A stretch of 5,953 nt of DNA from an uncultured Campylobacteraceae bacterium. Lineage in GTDB: Bacteria; Campylobacterota; Campylobacteria; Campylobacterales; Arcobacteraceae. Below, one piece after another: positions 1 to 5,876 of this stretch. Location: NCBI GenBank assembly GCA_913057765.1, contig CAJXPH010000171.1, positions 1 through 5,953 of the forward strand. The letters run 5' to 3'. The notes beneath the pieces were generated by a model that did not search any database, had not been told where the DNA came from, and saw only the letters and a list, made by a program, of their open reading frames with translations. Made by a program: the position numbers and the translations under genes. Every line of letters starts with the position of its first letter. Position 1 is the first letter of the stretch.

Positions 1-32
1 CTCGTGGGCTCGGAGATGTGTATAAGAGACAG
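1..32 (+). other. Nextera read-2 transposase adapter (contamination)
   Basis: Bases 1-13 match the specific part of the Illumina Nextera read-2 (i7 side) adapter, and bases 14-32 are the 19-bp Tn5 mosaic end, AGATGTGTATAAGAGACAG. This is library-preparation sequence left on the contig, not genomic DNA. It keeps an open frame into the first gene and would add the false N-terminal residues MGSEMCIRDR through a GTG at position 4. Any gene call starting there should be trimmed. Genomic sequence begins at about base 33. Confidence 0.97.
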
Positions 33-33
33 A

Positions 34-783
34 GTAAGAATAGCACTTAATGAGGCTTTAAATCAAGAAAATATTTTAAATTTTGTATATAAAAAAGAAG
101 GGACTTTATCTCCTTTTTCTACATCTGTTCATTTTAAAATAGTAAATAAAATTGCCCAAAAAAAAGAGTATAAAACATATTCAATGACAGAAGACGAAAA
201 ATATAAGTTATTAAATGGATTAGTACTTAATATTTTCACACAAGATCGTTTTATATTTTTATGGAAAGGTATAGAATATCAACTTGAACGATATGGTGTT
301 AAATTAAAATATTTAATTACTACAAGTGAAAAAGATATTTATGAACAATTACTTAATACAAGAACTTCAAAAAATACAAAATCTTGGGATATGTTAGCAT
401 GGGGTGATGATGATTGGTATTACCAAAATCCTTGGACAACACTTTTTATCTATGAAAATAATTCTCCCTGGTCAACTATTCCAAATGATACATTTATGAA
501 AAAATATATTGATAAATTCTTTGAAACTAAGATTGATGGGCCTGAATATGAAGATATTGTTTCAAAGATTTTATATAGAGCTAGAGATATGGCTTATACC
601 CTAAGAGTCCCTTCTATTAACAAAGTAATAGCAGTAAATAAAGAGGTGGTTTTTGAGCCCTTTGAGGGAGGAATAATCCCTTTATGGAAAACAAAAATTA
701 CAAAAAATCATTGGTCTGTTAGAGGAAAAGAAAAGTATCCCAAAAGTTTATATCAACCAATAATTCCAATAAGGGTTAAATAA
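34..783 (+). CDS. ABC-type solute-binding protein, family 5 (oligopeptide/dipeptide type), C-terminal part
   Basis: This is the last 249 residues of a periplasmic solute-binding protein; the signal peptide and N-terminal lobe lie beyond the contig edge. Family-5 proteins (SBP_bac_5, the DppA/OppA/NikA group) are usually 500-600 residues, so roughly half is present. Supporting features are the opening VRIALNEALNQENIL, which matches the conserved 'VRqAlnyAId+e.l' region, and a middle segment with the pattern 'iq.qLe+yGVklky' (fragment residues about 78-93). A Trp-rich stretch, WDMLAWGDDDW (about 118-128), matches the 'D..l.gW..d' region, and the C-terminal 'A..l+vPsin+v' segment is followed by a basic tail ending IPIRVK. 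Ligands of this family include peptides, nickel chelates and sugars; the ligand here cannot be told. No permease or ATPase gene follows. Instead the stop codon overlaps the start of a histidine kinase, suggesting a sensory role (inference). The first visible codon is not the true start. Confidence 0.8.
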   Translation, partial: VRIALNEALNQENILNFVYKKEGTLSPFSTSVHFKIVNKIAQKKEYKTYSMTEDEKYKLLNGLVLNIFTQDRFIFLWKGIEYQLERYGVKLKYLITTSEKDIYEQLLNTRTSKNTKSWDMLAWGDDDWYYQNPWTTLFIYENNSPWSTIPNDTFMKKYIDKFFETKIDGPEYEDIVSKILYRARDMAYTLRVPSINKVIAVNKEVVFEPFEGGIIPLWKTKITKNHWSVRGKEKYPKSLYQPIIPIRVK

Positions 784-2450
784 TGAAGTTAATTAATAGA
801 TTTAACATCAAGTCAAAATTAAGTATTTTATTCATCGTTTTATGTTGTTCAGTTTTTATTTTTGGTTATATAATTATCAATATTAGTGAGAATTCAAAAG
901 GAAGATTAAAAGCTGTATATCTTCAATCTCAAGATGTTTCCTTACTACAAGAAAGCATCATTAGCCCATTATATAAATTAAGAGAAAAAACTCAATCCCT
1001 TGTTATGGCTCCAAATAAAAAATTAAGAATTAAAATTCAAGGTGATTTAAATTTATTGAAAAAAAATTTAGAAAAGTCTTTTTCAAATTCTTATATAAAA
1101 GATGAAAAAGTTATTCAGTTATGGACTAAATATAAAAAAGTTATAAAGAGAACAAACTATTATTTACAAAGAGGATTTGAAGAAGGTGCGTATATAAATG
1201 TTACTACCAAAGGTAAAGACCAATTTGATTCTTTATTAAACCATTTACTCAATTTACAAAGTGAACTTTTAAATAAAGCGAAAACCTCTTATTCAAATGC
1301 AGTAGAAGAATCTAAACTATTAATTATTAAAATAATAATATATTTATTTGTAATTCTATTCTTTTCTATAATTATTGGCTGGCTTATCTCAAATAGTATT
1401 ATTACATCTATGAATATTGTTCAAAGAGGTTTAAATGAATTCTTTGAGTATTTGAATTATAAAAAGGATAAAGCACAAAGAATTCTTATTCATTCAAATG
1501 ATGAGTTTTCTCAAATGGCACACTCAATTAATCAAAACTTTGAAAATGTAGAACTTAATATTAAAAAAAATGATGACTTAATTAAAAATGCAACTAAAGT
1601 ATTAAAAAGTATTAAAAGTGGTAATTTAGGAATGAGATTAACTTCTAATACAAATAATAAAGCATTAAATGAATTGAAAAAAATGATGAATAATATGATT
1701 GACAATCTAGAGGATAAAATACAAAATGAAATCAACAAAAGATTAGAACAAGAACAAATCTTAATACAACAATCAAAATTAGCATCTATGGGAGAAATGA
1801 TAGGAAATATTGCCCATCAATGGAGACAACCATTATCTCAAATATCTGCTATTCATATGAATATGTTAGCTACTTATGAGTTTAATGAATTTACTCAAGA
1901 GTATTTAGATGAGAAAATAGATGAAGCAGATATTCTTACTTCTTACATGAGCCAAACAATTTCTGATTTTCAGAACTTCTTTAATCCTGAAGAAGAAAAA
2001 CAATTATTTAGTGTAAAAGAAGCTTGTGAAAAAGCATATTTTATAGTTAAAAGTGCATTGAATTACCATAATATAAAATTGACTTTCAATATATATGATG
2101 ATGAAAAAGTAATTGGTTACCAAAATGAATATTCACAAGTTGTATTAAATATATTAAGTAATGCAAAAGATATTCTATTAGAGAGAAAAATAGTTAATCC
2201 AAAAATAGAAATAAAAATAAAAAGTGGGGCAGGTTACAATATACTAAAAATTGAAGATAATGGAGGAGGAGTAGAAGAGGATATCTTAGATAAAATTTTT
2301 GAACCATATTTTACTACACATCATAAAACACAAGGTACCGGAATTGGCCTTTATATGTCTAAAAATATTATTGAAAGAGAAATGAATGGATTTATAAATG
2401 TGAAGAATACAGAAGTAGGGGCTTGTTTTACAATAAAAATCCCTCGATAA
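783..2450 (+). CDS. Membrane sensor histidine kinase with helical periplasmic domain and tandem HAMP-like linker
   Basis: Complete 555-residue inner-membrane kinase. Transmembrane segments are at about 12-34 and 179-202, enclosing a periplasmic region of some 145 residues that looks entirely helical and contains no Cys, so probably a four-helix-bundle sensor. Two HAMP-like segments follow (about 203-258 and 262-315), with GLNEFFEYLN and HSNDEFSQMAHSIN resembling the linker of Campylobacterota chemoreceptors. A coiled coil (about 308-335) leads to the H-box GEMIGNIAHQWRQPL, with phosphoacceptor His345. The ATPase domain has an N-box (NILSNAKD, 456-463), G1 box DNGGG (492-496), F-box FEPYFTTH (506-513) and G2 box GTGIGLYMSK (518-527), so it should be catalytically active. 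The protein ends right after the ATPase domain, with no receiver domain. The start overlaps the preceding stop by one base (TAATG), with AAGGG at 771-775 as ribosome binding site, so translation is probably coupled. The cognate response regulator is not in the window. The signal sensed is unknown. Confidence 0.93.
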   Translation: MKLINRFNIKSKLSILFIVLCCSVFIFGYIIINISENSKGRLKAVYLQSQDVSLLQESIISPLYKLREKTQSLVMAPNKKLRIKIQGDLNLLKKNLEKSFSNSYIKDEKVIQLWTKYKKVIKRTNYYLQRGFEEGAYINVTTKGKDQFDSLLNHLLNLQSELLNKAKTSYSNAVEESKLLIIKIIIYLFVILFFSIIIGWLISNSIITSMNIVQRGLNEFFEYLNYKKDKAQRILIHSNDEFSQMAHSINQNFENVELNIKKNDDLIKNATKVLKSIKSGNLGMRLTSNTNNKALNELKKMMNNMIDNLEDKIQNEINKRLEQEQILIQQSKLASMGEMIGNIAHQWRQPLSQISAIHMNMLATYEFNEFTQEYLDEKIDEADILTSYMSQTISDFQNFFNPEEEKQLFSVKEACEKAYFIVKSALNYHNIKLTFNIYDDEKVIGYQNEYSQVVLNILSNAKDILLERKIVNPKIEIKIKSGAGYNILKIEDNGGGVEEDILDKIFEPYFTTHHKTQGTGIGLYMSKNIIEREMNGFINVKNTEVGACFTIKIPR

Positions 2451-2486
2451 TTTATTTTATATCTTGATGCAATTAATTTACCATTT

Positions 2487-2517
2487 TTATTTATTATACT
2501 TTTAATATAAGTACTTA
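2487..2517 (+). promoter_or_regulatory. Possible promoter of the cytochrome c gene, with a 10-bp palindrome
   Basis: The 96-base gap after the kinase contains -10-like hexamers TATACT (2495-2500) and TATAAG (2506-2511) behind a T-rich stretch, and no convincing -35. That is common for sigma-70 promoters in Campylobacterota, where T-rich periodicity replaces the -35. A perfect palindrome, TAAGTACTTA (2508-2517), overlaps the expected transcription start and could be an operator. No terminator hairpin is seen between the kinase stop and this site, so read-through from the kinase is also possible. In DNA this AT-rich such matches arise easily by chance. Confidence 0.35.
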
Positions 2518-2546
2518 AAAGGTCTTAGTAAATTAAAGGAGCAAGA

Positions 2547-2825
2547 ATGAAAAAAATTATTTTAATTTTTTTGACTATTTTATCTTTTGTATATTCGAAC
2601 CCATATGCAAAATGTGTAGGATGTCATGGAGTTAATGGAGAAAAAGCGGCATTAAATGGAAAGTCGAAAATTCTTATAGATATGACAAAGGCAGAAATAA
2701 AATCTGCAATGCATGGATACAAAGATGGAACTTATGGTGGAGCAATGAAAGGATTAATGAAAGGGCAGTCAATGTCTTTATCTGATAATGACATAAATGA
2801 GATAGCCAATAAATTTGGTAAGTAA
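2547..2825 (+). CDS. Small periplasmic monohaem cytochrome c (c553-like)
   Basis: A 92-residue precursor of a soluble electron carrier. The first 17 residues form a Sec signal peptide (Lys-Lys, a hydrophobic core, probable cleavage VYS|N), leaving about 75 residues, a normal size for class I cytochromes c of the c553 type. The haem-binding motif CVGCH is at 23-27, followed by GVNGEKAALNGKS, the usual early loop. The distal ligand is most likely Met71: the pattern M-KGQSMS-LSDNDI matches the family's 'M...A..LsdeDi..lA.y' spacing, with Met seven residues before Leu78. Met67 is an alternative. The start is fixed by AAAGGAG at 2535-2541, five bases before ATG. The gene sits alone between the sensor kinase and the TRAP operon, followed by a terminator, so it looks monocistronic or at most the end of the kinase unit. 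Its redox partners cannot be inferred from the neighbours. Confidence 0.92.
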   Translation: MKKIILIFLTILSFVYSNPYAKCVGCHGVNGEKAALNGKSKILIDMTKAEIKSAMHGYKDGTYGGAMKGLMKGQSMSLSDNDINEIANKFGK

Positions 2826-2826
2826 T

Positions 2827-2879
2827 TTCATATAAGTATGAAGTTTTACGCAAGAGGTTTATCTTAAAAAAGGTAAAAC
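2827..2879 (+). repeat. Two consecutive inverted repeats in the 3' region of the cytochrome gene
   Basis: TTCATA (2827-2832) and TATGAA (2837-2842) form a perfect 6-bp stem with loop TAAG, starting two bases after the cytochrome stop codon and followed by TTTT. Directly next, GTTTTAC (2843-2849) pairs perfectly with GTAAAAC (2873-2879) around a 23-base loop, in which AAGA (2852-2855) can pair with TCTT (2862-2865). Both are weak, AT-rich stems. They may form a structured 3' untranslated region ahead of the stronger terminator, or may be chance. Confidence 0.4.
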
Positions 2880-2905
2880 AAATTATTAAATAAAATTAAA
2901 TCACT

Positions 2906-2940
2906 AAGCTATGAGTATAATCACTTGTAGCTTTTTTATT
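2906..2940 (+). terminator. Intrinsic (rho-independent) terminator after the cytochrome c gene
   Basis: The left arm AAGCTATGAGT (2906-2916) and right arm ACTTGTAGCTT (2923-2933) form an 11-bp stem, including two consecutive G-U pairs, around the loop ATAATC. The right arm runs into six T residues (2932-2937) followed by ATT. This is a normal terminator layout for an AT-rich genome. It ends the cytochrome transcript about 80 bases past the stop codon and separates it from the TRAP operon, which therefore needs its own promoter. Confidence 0.82.
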
Positions 2941-3036
2941 GTCTAAATATAATATTTAATCCTATTTTTATAAATTTAATTAAGTCGCATTTTCTAAGTT
3001 TTTAAAGCTTATTCAATAATTTTCTTCATAAATTAT

Positions 3037-3075
3037 AAGTTTCCCAACTTTTCCCAAACATTTTACCAACATTTT
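3037..3075 (+). repeat. Phased direct repeats upstream of the dctP promoter (candidate regulator sites)
   Basis: TTCCCAA occurs at 3041-3047 and again at 3051-3057, exactly 10 bp apart. AACATTTT occurs at 3057-3064 and 3068-3075, 11 bp apart. A short dyad, AAGTT-TCCC-AACTT (3037-3050), overlaps the first copy. C is otherwise rare in this intergenic DNA, so the CCC pairs stand out. Spacing near one helical turn would place the copies on one face of the DNA, just upstream of the proposed -35, where an activator would bind. Function is inferred. Confidence 0.45.
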
Positions 3076-3090
3076 CAAAATTTCTATACG
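3062..3090 (+). promoter_or_regulatory. Candidate sigma-70-type promoter of the dctPQM operon
   Basis: TTTACC (3062-3067) and TATACG (3085-3090) are separated by 17 bp, each matching four of six bases of the consensus TTGACA/TATAAT. Transcription would start near 3097 and give a leader of about 29 bases before the dctP ATG. An alternative -10 is TATAAG at 3034-3039. No sigma-54 element (GG-N10-GC type) is visible in the region. A promoter is expected here because a terminator lies just upstream. Confidence 0.4.
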
Positions 3091-3113
3091 TCACAATTTA
3101 TCAACTAAAAAAT

Positions 3114-3119
3114 AAAGGA
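3114..3119 (+). promoter_or_regulatory. Ribosome binding site that fixes the dctP start
   Basis: AAAGGA ends six bases before the ATG at 3126. An in-frame TTG at 3120 touches this site directly and would leave no spacer, so the ATG at 3126 is the real start and the protein is two residues shorter than the longest open frame. Confidence 0.85.
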
Positions 3120-3125
3120 TTGATT

Positions 3126-4091
3126 ATGACTAAGATTTTAAAACCAGTACTTCCTCTAATGTTGCTAGGTGCTAGCTTATTAAATGCACAAGAAGTGAGA
3201 ATTGCTTCTCATGTGTCTGCCTTAGCTCCATTGTATTCTCAAGCTAAGAATTTTTCATCTGAAGTAAATTCAAAAGTTAAGACAAAACATGACTTTAAAA
3301 TTTTTCCAAATGCACAATTAGGAAAAGAAAAAGCTTTAATTACGAATCTAAAAGCAGGTTCTTTAGAGATGATTGTTGTTGCCTCAGGTATTTTAAAACT
3401 AGATAAAAAACTAGGTATCTTTGATTTACCATGGATTTTTCAAGATAGAGCACATGTTCAAAGAGCAATGAAAGCAGGACTTTATGATGAAGTTAAAAAA
3501 ACTATTGAAAGTAATAGTGAAAATATTAAAGTTTTAGGTATTTATGAAAATGGATTTAGACATATTATGAATTCAAAAAGAGCTATTGAAACTCCAAGAG
3601 ACTTACGTGGCTTAAAAATCAGAATCTCTGGTGGAAAATTTAGACAAGATGTATTTAGAAAAATGGGGGCTACTCCACAGAAAGTTGCTTGGAAAGAGAC
3701 TTTTACAGCTTTACAAACTGGAGTTGTTGATGGAGCAGAAGCTGCAACTTATGGATTTTATGGTCAAAAACACTATGAAGTTTTAAAATACTTAAGTCTT
3801 ACAAACCATATCTATACACCAAGTTTCTTACTTGTATCAAAAAAGTTTTTCAATTCTTTATCAAATGAAGATCAAAAAATATTCGAAGAAGTTGGTAAAA
3901 GTATTACTGATGCTCAATACGTAGAAGCTGCAAAACTTGAAACAAAATATTTTAAAGATATGGAAGGAAAGGTCTCAATCAATAAGATAAATCTACCGTT
4001 ATTTACAAAAAAAGTAAGTAAAACATATGCCTCATATGAAAAGAAATTTGGAAAAGATTGGTTAGAAATTATAAATAATACTAAGGAGTAA
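3126..4091 (+). CDS. dctP: TRAP transporter periplasmic substrate-binding protein DctP
   Basis: A 321-residue precursor of the binding subunit of a tripartite ATP-independent periplasmic (TRAP) transporter, of normal family length. The signal peptide covers residues 1-21 with likely cleavage LLNA|QE. Family features are NAQLGKEKALITNLKAGSLEM (two parts, about 62-82), DLPWIF (100-105), DLRGLKIRI (159-167) and TALQTGVVDGAE (194-205), then SLTNHIYTP (224-232). Arg166 in the GLKIR motif corresponds to the near-invariant Arg that forms a salt bridge with the substrate carboxylate in characterised TRAP proteins such as SiaP and DctP, so an organic acid is the expected ligand. After VDG the sequence is AEAAT instead of the common QENP, so C4-dicarboxylate is not assured. 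It is the first gene of dctPQM; its end carries the ribosome binding site of dctQ. Assignment to the family is secure; the substrate is not. Confidence 0.95.
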   Translation: MTKILKPVLPLMLLGASLLNAQEVRIASHVSALAPLYSQAKNFSSEVNSKVKTKHDFKIFPNAQLGKEKALITNLKAGSLEMIVVASGILKLDKKLGIFDLPWIFQDRAHVQRAMKAGLYDEVKKTIESNSENIKVLGIYENGFRHIMNSKRAIETPRDLRGLKIRISGGKFRQDVFRKMGATPQKVAWKETFTALQTGVVDGAEAATYGFYGQKHYEVLKYLSLTNHIYTPSFLLVSKKFFNSLSNEDQKIFEEVGKSITDAQYVEAAKLETKYFKDMEGKVSINKINLPLFTKKVSKTYASYEKKFGKDWLEIINNTKE

Positions 4092-4094
4092 GTT

Positions 4095-4637
4095 ATGACA
4101 AACTCTTTAAAAAAGCTTGATAAGATAATTCTTATCTTATCAAGCTTGATTTTAATAAGTGCAACAGCGATGCTTATATTTTCTGTATTTTATAGATATA
4201 TAATTATAGATTTTTTAGGAATTTATTTAGAAGATGTTGTATTTGCAAATACCTTATATGAGTTTTTCACAGAAAACCTAGATACTTTAAGTGCAACAAC
4301 TGATGAAATTCCAGGCTACTTTTTAGTTTGGATTAGTTTTTTAGGAGCATATTTAGCTGAGAGAGATAATCTACATATTAAATTTGATTTATTAGTTGAG
4401 AGCTTACCAAACTTTTTTAAAAACATCTTTCAAATGATTCCTAATTTTATGTCTGTAGTTTTCTTTTCTATTCTTTTCTATTTTTCAATAAAAATGATTG
4501 ATATTGATGGTGCAACATATATAGAAACAATTGATATTCCCCAAGGTATTTTTATGATGATTTTTCCTATTGCATCTTTTTTGTTAGTTATTGGATTGTT
4601 AATTAACATATATAAGGAGTTTAAATGTATATCATAG
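4095..4637 (+). CDS. dctQ: TRAP transporter small membrane subunit DctQ
   Basis: A 180-residue inner-membrane protein, the small subunit that pairs with DctM. Four hydrophobic segments are seen at about 11-36, 74-90, 112-133 and 149-172. The family signature is present: TDEIPGYFLVWISFLGAYLAER (about 69-90, split here by TM2) followed by HIKFD (94-98), corresponding to the usual 'W.EE..ryl..W..flGa..A.r...Hi.vd'. Between Arg34 at the end of helix 1 and the TDE motif there are some 25 extra residues compared with, for example, SiaQ, probably an added helix (about 43-62) with acidic character. Start: AAGGAG at 4083-4088, six bases before ATG and lying within the last codons of dctP. Codons 7-18 contain a perfect 16-bp inverted repeat. 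The end overlaps dctM by 13 bases, implying translational coupling. Confidence 0.9.
   Translation: MTNSLKKLDKIILILSSLILISATAMLIFSVFYRYIIIDFLGIYLEDVVFANTLYEFFTENLDTLSATTDEIPGYFLVWISFLGAYLAERDNLHIKFDLLVESLPNFFKNIFQMIPNFMSVVFFSILFYFSIKMIDIDGATYIETIDIPQGIFMMIFPIASFLLVIGLLINIYKEFKCIS
4113..4147 (+). repeat. Perfect 16-bp inverted repeat (hairpin) in the first codons of dctQ
   Basis: The arm AAGCTTGATAAGATAA (4113-4128) is exactly complementary to 4132-4147, leaving only TTC as loop; every one of the 16 positions pairs without wobble. The hairpin starts 19 bases into dctQ (A of ATG as +1) and 22 bases after the dctP stop codon, and is followed by GATTTT. It encodes residues 7-18 of DctQ without disturbing the first membrane helix. 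In mRNA it would be by far the strongest stem in the window. It could stall or block ribosomes or polymerase, or protect the 3' end of a dctP-only transcript. The role is inferred; the repeat itself is plain in the sequence. Confidence 0.93.
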
Positions 4638-5875
4638 CAATTTTATTAATACTTATTTTTCTAGGAAGTCCAATTGGTTTTTCTTTAATGATTACTGCAT
4701 CAATTGCAATGTATATTGAAGGAATTGACTTAATTACTGTTCCTATACAAATGTTCTCAGGAACTAATAGTATTGTTCTTTTAGCCATCCCCATGTTTAT
4801 TTTAATGGGTGAGATTATGAGTTTATCAAATATCTCAAAGTCTATGATAGATTTAGCTTCTTCTCTTGTTGGATGGATTAGAGGAGGGCTTGCACATGTT
4901 AATGTTACTACTTCTATGTTTATGGCTGAAATGAGTGGTTCAGCTGTAGCTGATGCTGCTGTTATGAGTAAAGTATTTGTTCCTCAAATGAAGAATAAAG
5001 GTTATCCAGCTGAATTCGCAGCTAGTGTAACTGCTTCAAGTGCAACACTTGGTATTATTATTCCTCCATCTATTCCAATGGTTTTATATGGAGTTAGTAC
5101 GAACTCTTCCATAAAAGATTTATTTATTGCAGGAATTTTTCCAGGTATTTTGTTAGGTGTTGCTTTTATGGTTACAAACTATATATTTGCAAAGAAAAAC
5201 AACTATCCAAAAGATCACAAATTTAGTATCACAGAAGTATTAAGAACTCTTACTATTGCATTTTTCCCTTTAATGATTCCAATTATTGTTGTGGGCTCTT
5301 TAATCATGGGACTTATTACCCCTACAGAAGCTGCTGCAGTTGGTGTATTTTTAAGTAGTTTTTTCTTATTGCAAGATAGAAAAAATCTATTTAGTAATGT
5401 AAAAATTGCATTAACAAATACTGTTAAACAAACATCTGTTGTTATGATGATTGTTGCTGGTTCTTCTGTTATTGGACAATTTTTAGCAAATGAGCAACTT
5501 CCTCAGCAAATTGCAATGTCCCTTTCCTCTCTAGTTGATACACCAATTATTTTAATTTTAGTACTTAATTTATTTTTATTATTACTTGGAATGTTTTTAC
5601 ATGCATCTGCTGCAATTATTATTGTTGTACCAATTCTTTTACCTATTGCTGCATTAGTAGGAATTGACCCAATTCATTTTGGTGTTATTGTATGTCTAAA
5701 TCTAGGAATTGGTCAACAAACTCCACCTGTTGCTTCTGTATTATTAACTGTTTGTTCAACCACAAATTTAAAAGTTAATAAAGTTATGTCATATTCTAAA
5801 TGGTATATTTTAACAATGTTTGTAGTTTTAATAATTGTTACTTTTGTACCTTGGTTTTCTATATGGTTTAAATAA
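4625..5875 (+). CDS. dctM: TRAP transporter large membrane subunit DctM
   Basis: A 416-residue polytopic inner-membrane protein that forms the transport pathway of the TRAP system and uses an ion (usually Na+) gradient to move the ligand delivered by DctP. Length is typical of unfused DctM (about 425). Hydrophobic segments run through almost the whole protein. Recognisable motifs are LGSPIGFSLM (13-22), AIPMFILMGEIM (54-65), MSGSAVADAA (103-112), GIIIPPSIPMVLYG (143-156), TPTEAAAVG (232-240), LGMFLHASA (321-329), GIDPIHFGVI (346-355) and GIGQQTPPVASVLL (361-374). The two PP-containing loops mark the two inverted halves. The start is supported by AAGGAG at 4614-4619, five bases before ATG, and overlaps the dctQ end by 13 bases. 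The next reading frame begins one base after its stop. Ion and substrate specificity cannot be read from the sequence. Confidence 0.95.
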   Translation: MYIIAILLILIFLGSPIGFSLMITASIAMYIEGIDLITVPIQMFSGTNSIVLLAIPMFILMGEIMSLSNISKSMIDLASSLVGWIRGGLAHVNVTTSMFMAEMSGSAVADAAVMSKVFVPQMKNKGYPAEFAASVTASSATLGIIIPPSIPMVLYGVSTNSSIKDLFIAGIFPGILLGVAFMVTNYIFAKKNNYPKDHKFSITEVLRTLTIAFFPLMIPIIVVGSLIMGLITPTEAAAVGVFLSSFFLLQDRKNLFSNVKIALTNTVKQTSVVMMIVAGSSVIGQFLANEQLPQQIAMSLSSLVDTPIILILVLNLFLLLLGMFLHASAAIIIVVPILLPIAALVGIDPIHFGVIVCLNLGIGQQTPPVASVLLTVCSTTNLKVNKVMSYSKWYILTMFVVLIIVTFVPWFSIWFK

Positions 5876-5876
5876 A

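Larger units (their letters stand above)
2826..3125. other. 300-base gene-free region between cytochrome c and dctP
   Basis: No credible reading frame was found on either strand. The first third holds the hairpins and terminator of the cytochrome transcript. The middle (about 2941-3030) is almost pure A/T and contains a 15-bp A/T-only palindrome (2944-2958) and the loose dyad AAGCTTAT (3005-3012) / ATAAGTTT (3035-3042, one G-U pair). The last third holds the phased repeats, promoter and ribosome binding site of dctP. No tRNA-like or riboswitch-like fold was recognised. Confidence 0.7.

Noticed and set aside
14..32. Tn5/IS50-type mosaic ends as evidence of a natural transposon around the window
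   Set aside because: The mosaic ends are joined to Nextera-specific adapter on both sides, and to an index plus P7 start on the right. No transposase or IS50 sequence is present.
4..33. GTG start giving the first gene a complete N-terminus
   Set aside because: The GTG and the ten residues that follow are encoded by adapter. The protein is really a fragment without its N-terminal lobe.
1532..1738. Open frame of 68 codons on the minus strand inside the kinase gene
   Set aside because: It lies antisense to the linker of a clear histidine kinase, encodes a low-complexity hydrophobic peptide, and is explained by AT-rich codons read in reverse.
2944..2958. 15-bp palindrome TAAATAT-A-ATATTTA as an operator
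   Set aside because: It consists only of A and T in a nearly pure A/T stretch, is far from the proposed promoters, and is easily produced by chance.
3120..3125. TTG codon at 3120 as the start of dctP
   Set aside because: It directly abuts the Shine-Dalgarno sequence with no spacer; the ATG at 3126 has ideal spacing.
2941..3125. Sigma-54 promoter upstream of dctP, as in classical dctB/dctD-controlled transport
   Set aside because: No GG-N10-GC type element was found on the plus strand; the region has very few G residues.
5661..5675. GAATTG-ACC-CAATTC stem inside dctM
   Set aside because: It is a 6-bp stem deep inside coding sequence, at a conserved protein motif (GIDPIHFG), and within chance expectation.
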